A stretch of 64,000 nucleotides of DNA from Dehalococcoidia bacterium UBA2158 (GTDB lineage: Bacteria; Chloroflexota; Dehalococcoidia; Lucifugimonadales; UBA3495): assembly GCA_002328185.1 (NCBI GenBank), contig DCWQ01000033.1, positions 1-64,000 of the forward strand, given 5' to 3'. Below the pieces are notes generated by a model that worked only from the letters and a program-made list of their open reading frames with translations, was not told the DNA's origin and did no database searches. Position numbers and translations under genes: made by a program. This document shows positions 49,728-59,604 of this stretch, piece by piece. How positions within the stretch are numbered: position 1 is the first letter of the stretch; each line of letters opens with the position of its first letter.

Positions 49728-50147
49728 TCAGTTAGAGAGATAAAACCCCAGGGACAAGACTCCGGCTACCGTCACCAGCAAACCGAATTTGGTTATGATC
49801 CCAACACCGAACAACATCGATTTGACCCTTCGGGACATCGGGAGTATTGCCAGGGTTGCGATCATGCCCAGCGCCAGCAATGCAAAGGCTCCCAAGCCCC
49901 AGGAGCTGTAGAAACCCTGGTCGGCCCAGATGAGGCTGGCCGCCAAGAACCCACCAGACAACAATCCCAGCGGCAGGATCAAACCGGCGGCGTTTATTCC
50001 CCAGATCAAGTCGCGGGTGAACAACGATTCCAAGATCAGCAGTGACGGCAGGTCACGGTCTATTTCGGCTCCGCACCTGTTGCACATTTGGGATGCCGGT
50101 TCATTCTCTTTGTGGCAGACCGAACAGATCAATCCGATCGATTCCAA
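49728..50147 (-). CDS. Zinc-ribbon membrane protein
   Basis: 139 residues: an N-terminal zinc ribbon (LICSVCHKEN..MCNRCGAEID) followed by about four membrane helices (IWGINAAGLILPLGLLSGGF, FLAASLIWAD, LGAFALLALGMIATLAILP, ITKFGLLVTVAGVLSLGFYL). Such proteins are common and uncharacterised; the ribbon lies on the cytosolic side if the positive-inside rule holds. It is divergent from the isochorismatase-fold gene. Confidence 0.7.
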   Translation of the reverse strand: MESIGLICSVCHKENEPASQMCNRCGAEIDRDLPSLLILESLFTRDLIWGINAAGLILPLGLLSGGFLAASLIWADQGFYSSWGLGAFALLALGMIATLAILPMSRRVKSMLFGVGIITKFGLLVTVAGVLSLGFYLSN

Positions 50148-50331
50148 AATAAGAACTCCAATCTGACAACTACTTTGCCCTCAAGGAGATTTTGTCCCTT
50201 TTCAACAAGTTGTTCAACTCTGCCAAGTAGAAAATCAGACTGGCCCCATGTCTAAAACACCAGGTTATAATGTTCCGTAATGGTCCGGTTTTAGTTTGTT
50301 GGAATTTTTTCAATGGATATGGGAGGCTGAC

Positions 50332-50940
50332 ATGGCTTTAGAGATAGACAAGCGGCACACGGCCCTTTTGGCTATGGATTACGAGAACGACATCGTCCAT
50401 CCCGAGGGTGCGTTCAAGGATTTCGGCTTCGCCCAGATGGTGGCTGACAACGATGTCCTGGATAAGACTGCCCAGCTACTGGTGGCGGCCCGGGGCGCCG
50501 GCATAACTGTGATTTACGCCTCGGTTAAGTTCCGGGCCGGATACCCCGAGCGGCCGGCCAATGGCGGGTTATTCCAGGGACTTCACGGCACAAACGCCCT
50601 GATGGAAGGCACCTGGGGCGCCCAGATCCACGACCGGGTTTCCCCTCTGGCCAACGAGGCCGTGGTGAGCAAGCGCGGAGTCTCCGCCTTCACCGCCTCC
50701 GACTTAGACCAGATTCTCCGCACCGGCCGCATCGGCACCCTGATATTGGCCGGGGTCGCCACCAATTTCGTGGTAGAGGGGACCGCCCGTCAGGCTTGCG
50801 ACATGGGCTATGACACGATCATTGTCGGAGACTGCTGCGCCTCGGTTAACCAGGAGGCTCACGACGCATCATTGAGCACCGCGCTGCCTTTCCTCAGTAC
50901 CATCTCCAACCTGGAAGAGGTCGTCACCGCCCTGAAATAG
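50332..50940 (+). CDS. Isochorismatase-fold hydrolase lacking the catalytic cysteine
   Basis: About 202 residues from the ATG at 50332 (GGGAGG upstream). The isochorismatase-like fold is clear: TALLAMDYENDIVHPEGAF with D16, VVSKRGVSAFTASDLDQIL with K114, and LILAGVATNFVVEGTARQAC. The family nucleophile, usually TNxCVExTAR, is Val147 here. The protein therefore keeps Asp and Lys but not Cys, as true isochorismatases do, and is unlikely to be an amidase. Substrate unknown. Confidence 0.8.
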   Translation: MALEIDKRHTALLAMDYENDIVHPEGAFKDFGFAQMVADNDVLDKTAQLLVAARGAGITVIYASVKFRAGYPERPANGGLFQGLHGTNALMEGTWGAQIHDRVSPLANEAVVSKRGVSAFTASDLDQILRTGRIGTLILAGVATNFVVEGTARQACDMGYDTIIVGDCCASVNQEAHDASLSTALPFLSTISNLEEVVTALK

Positions 50941-51039
50941 TTCCGTTTCTAGAGCAGACCGGCCGGACCATGTCAGTCGCCGGCCGTATCTCCATTTCAG
51001 CAAATAGCCTGATTTTGAGCCTAAATCCACCTTATGTCA

Positions 51040-51048
51040 TGCTATAAT
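51040..51048 (+). promoter_or_regulatory. Extended -10 promoter, probably leaderless, of the helicase gene
   Basis: TGCTATAAT (extended -10) ends six bases before the ATG at 51055, so transcription would start at or next to the start codon. No ribosome binding site is present. Confidence 0.5.
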
Positions 51049-51054
51049 CTGCCC

Positions 51055-53298
<2,244 letters not shown>

Positions 53299-53310
53299 CC
53301 CACCCTCCTT

Positions 53311-53390
53311 CATTCCGGGGAAGCCAGAATCCACTGCGCCAACCGGCCATCGCCCTTAGGCGCGGATTTTAACCCGCCCCCACACCAACC
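53311..53390. repeat. Two dispersed repeats between helicase and unknown gene
   Basis: CATTCCGGGGAAGCCAGAAT with the CCACTGCGCCAACCGG end, then TAGGCGCGGATTTTAACCCG. Both families recur elsewhere (29.2, 60.5, 2.7 kb). Confidence 0.6.
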
Positions 53391-53414
53391 CTAAAAAGCG
53401 GGGCAATAACAAAA

Positions 53415-54500
53415 ATGGCCGACCAACTCCAATCCAGCCGCGTCCGAATCAAGGACTCCCTCCGCGCCATCCAAGACTACCTATGGGAGCAGGGCTGGAC
53501 CGACGGCCTGCCCGTGGTCGCCCCCACCGAGCCTCTGGTCCGCGAGATGCTCTCCGGTTACGGCGGCGAGCCCTCCGATTCCCTGGGCCGCATCCAACCC
53601 GGCAATTCCAACGTCACTCTAGAGAAGCTGGCAGTCAACGCCGTGATGGCCGGCTGCCTACCCGAGCACTTCCCCGTGGTCGTGGCGGCCGTGAAGGCGG
53701 CCCTGCGGGATGAGTTCAACCTTGCGGGCAATGCCGTCACCACCGGCGGCGCGGCCCAGGTGTTGATCGTCAACGGACCCATCGCCAAGGAACTGAACAT
53801 CAACGGCGACGCCGCCTGCTTCGGTCCCGGATACCGCGCCAACGCCGCCATCGGCCGGGCGCTGCGCCTAGCAATCCGAAACCTGGGCGGGCTAATCCCC
53901 GGCGACATGGACAAGGCCACGCTGTCGACTCCCTTCCGCTACAGCTTCTGCTTCAGCGAGAACGAGGACTTAAGCCCTTGGGAACCCCGGCACGTGGAGC
54001 TGGGCTACGACTCGACTGCTAGCGCGGTGACCATCGCCGCCATCCTGGGCGTCTACAACGTCATGGAGAGCACCGTGGGCACGGGCATCGAGGTACTGAG
54101 GACGATAACGGGCAACATGCGCGGCGTGGGCATCCCCGGCTACTACCACCTGGGCACGCGCTCCCAGATCATCCTGGTCCTCTGCCCCGAGCACGCCACC
54201 GAGATGGCCAACTCGGGCCTGTCCAAGGCCGATGTGCGGGAGTACATCTACGCCAACGCTCGCATGCCTGTCCACCAACTGAAAGACATAGCCCACTACG
54301 GGAACCGGGTCTGGCCCAACTGGATCGACCAGGCTAATCCGGAAACGCTGGTCCCCATCTGCGCCTCTCCCGACGACATAGTGGTAATAGTAGCCGGCGG
54401 AGGAGGCCGCCACTCAGCCTGGATGTCGGGCTGGGTGACGCGGGTTTGCACCGAAGAGATTGTGTATGGACGCCCAATCTCAGGCGTCGTCAGATGCTGA
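53415..54500 (+). CDS. Conserved protein of unknown family (361 aa)
   Basis: A soluble 361-residue protein: a charged start (RIKDSLRAIQDYLWEQGW), TDGLPVVAPTEPLVREML, NSNVTLEKLAVNAVMAGCLP, EHFPVVVAAVKAALRDEFNL, TTGGAAQVLIVNGPIAKELN, AACFGPGYRANAAIGRALRL and VTIAAILGVYNVMESTVGTG. The repeated Gly-rich stretches and buried Cys suggest an enzyme, but I could not place it in a family. Homologues occur beside UGSC-type (seleno)proteins in my recollection; this is unverified. No signal peptide. Monocistronic after the helicase. Confidence 0.6.
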   Translation: MADQLQSSRVRIKDSLRAIQDYLWEQGWTDGLPVVAPTEPLVREMLSGYGGEPSDSLGRIQPGNSNVTLEKLAVNAVMAGCLPEHFPVVVAAVKAALRDEFNLAGNAVTTGGAAQVLIVNGPIAKELNINGDAACFGPGYRANAAIGRALRLAIRNLGGLIPGDMDKATLSTPFRYSFCFSENEDLSPWEPRHVELGYDSTASAVTIAAILGVYNVMESTVGTGIEVLRTITGNMRGVGIPGYYHLGTRSQIILVLCPEHATEMANSGLSKADVREYIYANARMPVHQLKDIAHYGNRVWPNWIDQANPETLVPICASPDDIVVIVAGGGGRHSAWMSGWVTRVCTEEIVYGRPISGVVRC

Positions 54501-55120
54501 ATGGCCGGAGTGAAAGGGCCAAGGGACTCTACATCTCATTACCGCGGCGGCGTAGCGTAGGGTGAAACGGGCGCACAGCCGACGTTTGGCTGCTTGGTGA
54601 CCGATGCTCCCATTTTGATTTTCCGGTGGAGCATCCACAAAACGATTAGGAAGATCGCCATGACATCAAAGCGCACGTATAAGGCAATTGAACTGGTGAG
54701 ACCGTCGTCCCAGGGTGTCCGGGTGGCAACCGATGGCGCCATCGCCAGGGCCTCGGAGATCATCCACAAAGTTGCGTGACCTCTAAAAATGGCCACATTT
54801 TGGTCGCACACCTCGTAACATCGGACAACACTCCCGAACAGAATTAGCTTCAATCGGCCCCTAGCTGGCAATATAGAACAATATTGGCATCCCGCATCTT
54901 TTGACCGGGTGCAGCTTTATATTGGACCTCTATATTCTTGTGCGTTCAGGCTGGCAAACCAACCTAAACACAGCAATCCCCGATTCGCCACCCCTTAAAT
55001 CCTCGACAATAGTATCCGGCTGTGAATCTCACACCCCCATTTGACACCACCCCCACCCTTCCGAGATGATACCCCCGCTCTCACGATGAGAAGATTACGA
55101 CGCTGAGGAGGCGCTTTCCC
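54501..55120. other. Mostly gene-free spacer
   Basis: A minus-strand frame at 54539-54871 has one good membrane segment (LYVRFDVMAIFLIVLWMLHR) reminiscent of DUF2834 but no ribosome binding site; it may be a remnant. The rest shows nothing convincing. GAGGAGG at about 55105 serves the dehydrogenase. Confidence 0.4.
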
Positions 55121-56218
55121 ATGGTTAAGGCCGCCGTTTTGTACGAAGTTGGTTCCCAGTTGGTTATTGAAGACGTAGAGCTGGACGACCCGCAAGCCGG
55201 GGAGGTCCTGGTCAAGGTCGGCGCAGCGGGCATCTGCCGCAGCGACCGCCATTTCATGCACGGCGACGCTCCCATCGCCCTGCCCGTAGTCCTGGGGCAC
55301 GAAGGCGCGGGCACGGTCGAGGCCGTCGGCCCCGGTGTAACGTCGGTCAAGCCCGGAGACCAGGTGTTCCTCTCGTTCGTCCCGTCATGCGGGCGCTGTA
55401 AGAGCTGCATCACCGGCAATTCCCACCTGTGCGACAACCACGGCGCCACCGGCCCCAACATGTACGACGGCACCACCCGCCTGCACAAGGGCGACCAGCG
55501 CATCCACCACATGGGCAAGACGGCCTGCTTCGCCGAGCACGCAGTCGTCCCCGAGACCGGCGTCGTGCCCATCCACGGCAACATCGGCATGGACAAGGCC
55601 GCCCTCATCGGCTGCTGCGTCCCCACCGGCGTCGGCGCAGTCACATCCAGCGCCAACGTCCAGCCCGGCAGCACCGTGGCCGTCATCGGCTGCGGCGGCG
55701 TCGGCCTGAACGTCATCATGGGCGCCGCCCTAGTCAACGCCAGCAAGATCATCGCCGTGGACATCGGCGAGGCCCAACTAGAGTTCGCCATGAAGTTCGG
55801 CGCGACCCACACGGTCAACGCCTCGGATCGGGACCCGGTAGCCCAAGTCAGGGAATTAACAGACGGCAAGGGCGCCGACTACACCTTCGAGGTCTTCGGC
55901 TCGGCCGACACCACCAAAGCCGCCTACGACATGGCCGGCAAGAAGGGCGTCGTGACCATCGTGGGCATTGCCCCCGTGGGCGCTGAGGCCGGCATCAACG
56001 CGGTGGACATGGTCCGAAACGAGAAGACCATGCGCGGCACCTACTACGGCTCCACCCACGCCAGCGTCGACATGCCCAAGCTGCTGGACATGTACCTAGC
56101 CGGCAAGCTCAACCTGGACGACCTGGTGGTCCGCCACTACTCCCTAGACCAGATCAACGAGGCCTACGGCGACATGGACAACGGGGAAGTCGGCCGCGGC
56201 GTCATAATGTACGCGTAA
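55121..56218 (+). CDS. Zinc-dependent medium-chain alcohol dehydrogenase
   Basis: A 365-residue MDR enzyme: GAAGICRSDRHFMHG with the catalytic zinc Cys, GHEGAGTVEAVGPGV, the structural-zinc lobe CGRCKSCITGNSHLC, and the Rossmann motif VIGCGGVGLNVIMGAALVNA. Class III-like insertions (VSFVPSCGRC, GKTACFAEHAVVPET) fit an aldehyde/alcohol or formaldehyde-type enzyme; substrate not set. It is followed by a terminator and a TCAGC array. Confidence 0.9.
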   Translation: MVKAAVLYEVGSQLVIEDVELDDPQAGEVLVKVGAAGICRSDRHFMHGDAPIALPVVLGHEGAGTVEAVGPGVTSVKPGDQVFLSFVPSCGRCKSCITGNSHLCDNHGATGPNMYDGTTRLHKGDQRIHHMGKTACFAEHAVVPETGVVPIHGNIGMDKAALIGCCVPTGVGAVTSSANVQPGSTVAVIGCGGVGLNVIMGAALVNASKIIAVDIGEAQLEFAMKFGATHTVNASDRDPVAQVRELTDGKGADYTFEVFGSADTTKAAYDMAGKKGVVTIVGIAPVGAEAGINAVDMVRNEKTMRGTYYGSTHASVDMPKLLDMYLAGKLNLDDLVVRHYSLDQINEAYGDMDNGEVGRGVIMYA

Positions 56219-56246
56219 GCTTTCAGTGGTCAGCCGTCAGCTTTTA
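56219..56246. repeat. TCAGC-rich array
   Basis: AAGCTTTCAGTGGTCAGCCG then TCAGC; abuts the dehydrogenase stop. Confidence 0.5.
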
Positions 56247-56258
56247 TGTGGTGCACAG

Positions 56259-56294
56259 ACAAAGCTCCCTTATCCAGGGGGGCTTTGTTTTATT
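56259..56294 (+). terminator. Terminator after the alcohol dehydrogenase
   Basis: ACAAAGC..CCC pairs with GGG..GCTTTGT, then TTTATT. Confidence 0.7.
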
Positions 56295-56395
56295 ATGGGG
56301 AGGGCGGACCAACGGCGTGAAGGTAATTCACCGGTAGGGAGGTGGGGAGTAATGCGATTTTTGATTAACATACAAAGACTGAAAGATGATCGCTG

Positions 56396-56848
56396 ATGGC
56401 TGATACACTAAGAATTAAACTAGTGGAGACTGAGGCCGAGATGGAGGGTGCGTTGGGCGTGCGGTTCCGGGTGTTTGTGGGCGAACAACAGGTGCCCATG
56501 GAAGAGGAGCTGGACGAGGTTGACGCCACCGCCACCCACGCCATCGTTCTTCAAGGCGGGCAGGTAGTGGCCACCGGCAGAGTGTTCTACCGCGATGAAG
56601 ACAGCGCGGCGCGCATCGGCCGTATGGCCGTGGACATGGAATACAGGCGCCAGGGGATCGGGGGCCGCCTGCTGCAGTTCCTGGAAGACGAGGCCACCGC
56701 CCAGGGCGTGACCACCTACATCCTAAACGCCCAGGTCTACGTCAAAGATTTCTACGCGGCCCACGGCTACACCGAGCGCGGAGAAGAATTCCTGGAAGCG
56801 GACATAGTCCACATCCTGATGAGAAAGGAAGCCGCAGGTCCCAATTAA
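56396..56848 (+). CDS. GNAT-family N-acetyltransferase
   Basis: A 150-residue GNAT protein: VRFRVFVGEQQVPMEEELDE, HAIVLQGGQVVATGRVFYRD, the acetyl-CoA pyrophosphate loop RIGRMAVDMEYRRQGIGGRL, and LNAQVYVKDFYAAHGYTERG. It resembles the ElaA/YjcF type that modifies small amines. The start ATG falls inside a TCAGC-rich array (GATCGCTGATGGCTGAT), so the repeat supplies the first codons. No partner genes. Confidence 0.87.
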   Translation: MADTLRIKLVETEAEMEGALGVRFRVFVGEQQVPMEEELDEVDATATHAIVLQGGQVVATGRVFYRDEDSAARIGRMAVDMEYRRQGIGGRLLQFLEDEATAQGVTTYILNAQVYVKDFYAAHGYTERGEEFLEADIVHILMRKEAAGPN

Positions 56849-56908
56849 TCAGGACAATCAGCGGTCAGGAAAAAGCTGACAGCTGATGCCTGACTGCTGA
56901 CAGCTACT
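56848..56908. repeat. TCAGC-rich array between GNAT and NIPSNAP genes
   Basis: CAATCAGCGGTCAGG, AGCTGACAGCTGATGCC and CTGACTGCTGACAGC; convergent spacer. Confidence 0.6.
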
Positions 56909-57206
56909 AGGCCGCCAACTTCCCTTGTTCCAGGTTCTGAACGTCCATCTTGGCAATATGGTCGCCAGGCTGGGTTCCCAGGGACTTGAAGCCCTCCGAC
57001 TCGCGGAACTCAGATTCTTTGGCGGGGACGTCGGCGCCATCAGGGAACCGACGGACCCAGATGAACTGGTTGTGGTCGGCGTTGACCCAAGTGGCCACCA
57101 CAGGCATGCCCACGGCCTCGTGGGCCGGCTTGATTCCGGACTCGAACAATTTGATCCAAGAGTCCATCATTCCCTTATTGATCGTGTAGCTACGCATTTG
57201 GTCCAT
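56907..57206 (-). CDS. NIPSNAP-family protein (1)
   Basis: A 99-residue single NIPSNAP (dimeric alpha-beta barrel) domain: MRSYTINKGMMDSWIKLFES, HEAVGMPVVATWVNADHNQF and IWVRRFPDGADVPAKESEF. It is about half identical to the neighbour at 57364 and lies next to it on the same strand. Family function is not established; bacterial members are often linked to catabolic operons. Each copy is bordered by TCAGC-rich arrays. Confidence 0.82.
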   Translation of the reverse strand: MDQMRSYTINKGMMDSWIKLFESGIKPAHEAVGMPVVATWVNADHNQFIWVRRFPDGADVPAKESEFRESEGFKSLGTQPGDHIAKMDVQNLEQGKLAA

Positions 57207-57227
57207 GGTTTTTATCTCTCCTCAAAT

Positions 57228-57362
57228 TAGCTGACGGCATTCGGCCGTCGGCTTTTTCACTGGTACCACCAGTGTTAGACGTTCACATTTACCGTACGAT
57301 TCAGATTGAATCAACCTCCGATGCCTCGTGGCTGAAGGCTGACTGCCGATAGCTGATAGCTA
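57228..57362. repeat. TCAGC-rich arrays between the two NIPSNAP genes
   Basis: AGCTGACGGCATTCGGCCGT and CTTTTT at 57228-57262 (also a hairpin), and GGCTGAAGGCTGACTGCC with GATAGCTGATAGC at 57330-57362. Confidence 0.6.
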
Positions 57363-57363
57363 T

Positions 57364-57675
57364 CTACGCCGCTTTTGCGGTCTCCAGCACTTCTTCCACC
57401 AACTTCACGTCCATCCGCGCGATGTGGCTGGTAGGTTTGTCGCCCAGGGCCTTCCGTCCCGGAGACGCGAAGTAAGCCTCTTCTTTGGCTGGAATTTCCT
57501 CGGCGGTTTTGAACGTCCGCACCCAGACAAAATCCGTGCGGTCAGCGCTGACATAAGTGGCCACGATGGGAATTTCCAGGCTCTCGTGGACCGGGCGGAT
57601 TTCCTTGTCGAAAAGCTCCAACCAAGAGTCCATCATCCCTTTGTTGATCGTGTACGTGCGAATCTGTGCAACCAT
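57364..57675 (-). CDS. NIPSNAP-family protein (2)
   Basis: A 103-residue NIPSNAP domain from the ATG at 57675 (AAGGAG five bases upstream): AQIRTYTINKGMMDSWLELF, HESLEIPIVATYVSADRTDF and VWVRTFKTAEEIPAKEEAYF. A tandem duplicate of the protein at 56907. Its upstream neighbour on the strand is a mandelate racemase-type enzyme, so a small substrate-handling role in the same pathway is possible. Confidence 0.82.
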   Translation of the reverse strand: MVAQIRTYTINKGMMDSWLELFDKEIRPVHESLEIPIVATYVSADRTDFVWVRTFKTAEEIPAKEEAYFASPGRKALGDKPTSHIARMDVKLVEEVLETAKAA

Positions 57676-57694
57676 TGTTTCTCCTTCGGAGGTC

Positions 57695-57825
57695 ATCAGC
57701 TATCAGCCCTCAGCAGTCAGCTTTTTTAACCTCTATTCAGATTTTAGTATTCCCAGATCACCATTTGTCGATTCCAAGTGGAGACTGTATTCCAAAAGCT
57801 GACAGCTGAGCGCTGAAAGCTTTAA
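57695..57825. repeat. TCAGC-rich arrays flanking the second NIPSNAP gene
   Basis: CATCAGCTATCAGCCCTCAG and CAGTCAGC at 57695-57723, and AAAAGCTGACAGCTGAGCGC with TGAAAGC at 57797-57822, which runs to the stop of the racemase-type gene. Confidence 0.6.
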
Positions 57826-58919
57826 ACCGCATACTGTTTCAGCGCGTCTTCGCTGAACTTCAGGCCCAGGCCGGGCTTGTCGGGAACCTCCAGGCACCCG
57901 TCCACAAACTTTGGAGTCTCCTCGAACAGCCTCAGCGTCCAGGGCATGTACTCAACGGTCAGGCCGTTGGGGATGGCACCCATGAGCTGGATGTGTATCT
58001 CGGGGACCAGGTGACTGACCACCGGCAGGTTGAACGCCTCGGCCATGCCGGCGACCTTACGCCATTCAGTAATGCCGCCCACCCGCAGCAGGTCGACCAT
58101 GACAATGTCTATAGACCGGTTCTCAATGAGTTGCCGGAAGGGGTTGATGCCGTATACGTACTCGCCCGCCGCCAGGGGTGTGTTCAGCGAGTCGGCCACC
58201 CGAGCCATCCCCTGGTAGTCGTCATGGGCCACCACATCTTCCAGCCAGAACAGGTTGTACTCCTCCACTCTACTTCCAATTGTAATGGCCTGGTTCACGT
58301 CCCAAAGCTGGTTGATGTCGCACATGATGTCGATATCGTCGCCAACGGCCTCCCGCAGGGTCCGCATGCGCATGACCTCTTTGGCCGGAGTGTCCTCAGC
58401 GCCCATCTGCGACTTCATCTGCTTGAAGCCCTTTTGGACCAGCGCGGGGCCAATCTCGGCCAGTTGTTCCAGGTTCATGGGACGCATTAGCGCGCCGCTG
58501 GCGTAGGTGGGCACCCGCTTGCGGTAGCCGCCCAAAAGGGAGCACACCGACTGGTTAAGCGCCTTGCCTTTGATGTCCCAGAGCGCCATATCCACCGCGG
58601 CCATAGCCAGGGTCAGGATGCCGCCGGGCCCGGAGCCGGTGGTCTTCTCCTTCAGACCTTGCATCACAGCCTCGATCTCCATGGGGTCCTGGCCTTCGGT
58701 CAGTTCGCACAGAGCTTCCACCGCCGACGCCAATGCAGGGGCCATGGGACTCAACCCCATGGCGGGGGCGAAGGTCAGGCCGATGCCCTCGATACCTTCG
58801 TCGGTCTGCATCTTAATGGTCACGAAGGCGCGCATGCCTCCGGACTTGGGCTGCACATCAACCAGAGCCTCGTCGGCCGGAGCGTGCAGTACCTGTACCT
58901 GTGTCTTGGTGATCTTCAT
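57822..58919 (-). CDS. Enolase-superfamily enzyme (mandelate racemase/muconate lactonizing type)
   Basis: About 365 residues from the ATG at 58919 (AAGGAT upstream). The capping domain is followed by the barrel with metal ligands D201 (DINQLWD), E227 (WLEDV) and E253 (AAGEYV), and His303 in VVSHLVPEIH. On the second strand K169 is kept, but the second Lys of the KxK motif is Gln171 (KSQ). This suggests a one-base mechanism, a dehydratase rather than a racemase. Substrate is probably a sugar acid or related hydroxyacid; unassigned. Confidence 0.87.
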   Translation of the reverse strand: MKITKTQVQVLHAPADEALVDVQPKSGGMRAFVTIKMQTDEGIEGIGLTFAPAMGLSPMAPALASAVEALCELTEGQDPMEIEAVMQGLKEKTTGSGPGGILTLAMAAVDMALWDIKGKALNQSVCSLLGGYRKRVPTYASGALMRPMNLEQLAEIGPALVQKGFKQMKSQMGAEDTPAKEVMRMRTLREAVGDDIDIMCDINQLWDVNQAITIGSRVEEYNLFWLEDVVAHDDYQGMARVADSLNTPLAAGEYVYGINPFRQLIENRSIDIVMVDLLRVGGITEWRKVAGMAEAFNLPVVSHLVPEIHIQLMGAIPNGLTVEYMPWTLRLFEETPKFVDGCLEVPDKPGLGLKFSEDALKQYAV

Positions 58920-58999
58920 GTGTATCCTTCTTGACAGCTCATCCAGATACCTGAGAGGCCAGATTCTATCACAATCTAGCTTCAGAATTGCCCCAACTG

Positions 59000-59028
59000 T
59001 TGACAATCGCCGCGTGTTGCCATAATAT
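59000..59028 (+). promoter_or_regulatory. Promoter of the padR-arsM unit
   Basis: TTGACA (59000-59005), 17-base spacer, TAATAT (59023-59028): close to consensus. Confidence 0.7.
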
Positions 59029-59041
59029 ACTCAACAAGCTA

Positions 59042-59081
59042 TAGTATTCCAGCAGATTTAGTATTCCTGAATTAGTATCTT
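59042..59081. promoter_or_regulatory. Three direct repeats TAGTATTCC, candidate operator
   Basis: TAGTATTCC at 59042, TAGTATTCC at 59059 and TAGTATCTT at 59073, just downstream of the -10 box. Placed so that a bound regulator would block transcription. Confidence 0.5.
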
Positions 59082-59119
59082 AGCCGCCGGCAAATCTCGA
59101 GAGCGTATTAAACAGTAAA

Positions 59120-59527
59120 ATGACCACCATCAAATTAGAACCCGGAAACTCGGAATCCAAGCAAACGGTTATGCAGACGGGGGCCTACTGGGAGAACCTG
59201 GTGAAGCGCAGTTTGTGCCGGTTCCTACTCCTGGCCCAACTGGCCAAGGGCCCGGTCCACGGCTACGGCATCAACCAGGCCATCAAGGAAGCCTGCCAAG
59301 GCTGCTGCGAACCAACCGAGGCCATGGTGTACTCCACCATGAAGGAACTACAGGAAGGGGGTTACGTTGACTGCCGCATGGAAGAGCACCAAGGACGCCA
59401 ACGCCGTGTGTGCTGGCTAACGGACTCAGGCGAGGAGGCCTTCAAGGCGGCCGCAAGAGTCTGGCAGCGAATGATCCCGACCGTCGAAGACTGTGTAGAA
59501 CAGGCGCTACTCAAGCAAGATGAATAA
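59120..59527 (+). CDS. PadR-family regulator with cysteine cluster, probably arsenic-linked
   Basis: A 135-residue PadR-type winged helix: CRFLLLAQLAKGPVHGYGIN, MVYSTMKELQEGGYVDCRME and RRVCWLTDSGEEAFKAAARV. Unusual Cys residues sit near the recognition region: C33, C59, C62 and C63 (ACQGCCEP), C85 and C98. They could bind As(III) or another thiophilic metal. It lies 77 bases upstream of arsM on the same strand behind a strong promoter with repeated operator-like sites. A Cys-using PadR repressor for arsM is the simplest hypothesis; other thiol or metal signals are possible. Confidence 0.8.
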   Translation: MTTIKLEPGNSESKQTVMQTGAYWENLVKRSLCRFLLLAQLAKGPVHGYGINQAIKEACQGCCEPTEAMVYSTMKELQEGGYVDCRMEEHQGRQRRVCWLTDSGEEAFKAAARVWQRMIPTVEDCVEQALLKQDE

Positions 59528-59529
59528 AA

Positions 59530-59560
59530 GACTGCGTAGAACAGGCCCTGCCAAAGGGCA
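59530..59560 (+). repeat. Tandem copy of the padR 3' end
   Basis: GACTGCGTAGAACAGGCCCT after the stop repeats GACTGTGTAGAACAGGCGCT of the last codons, 41 bases downstream and out of frame. Confidence 0.6.
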
Positions 59561-59604
59561 AATACATACCTGGCAACCAAAACACATCAGGGGAGGACTA
59601 TAAG

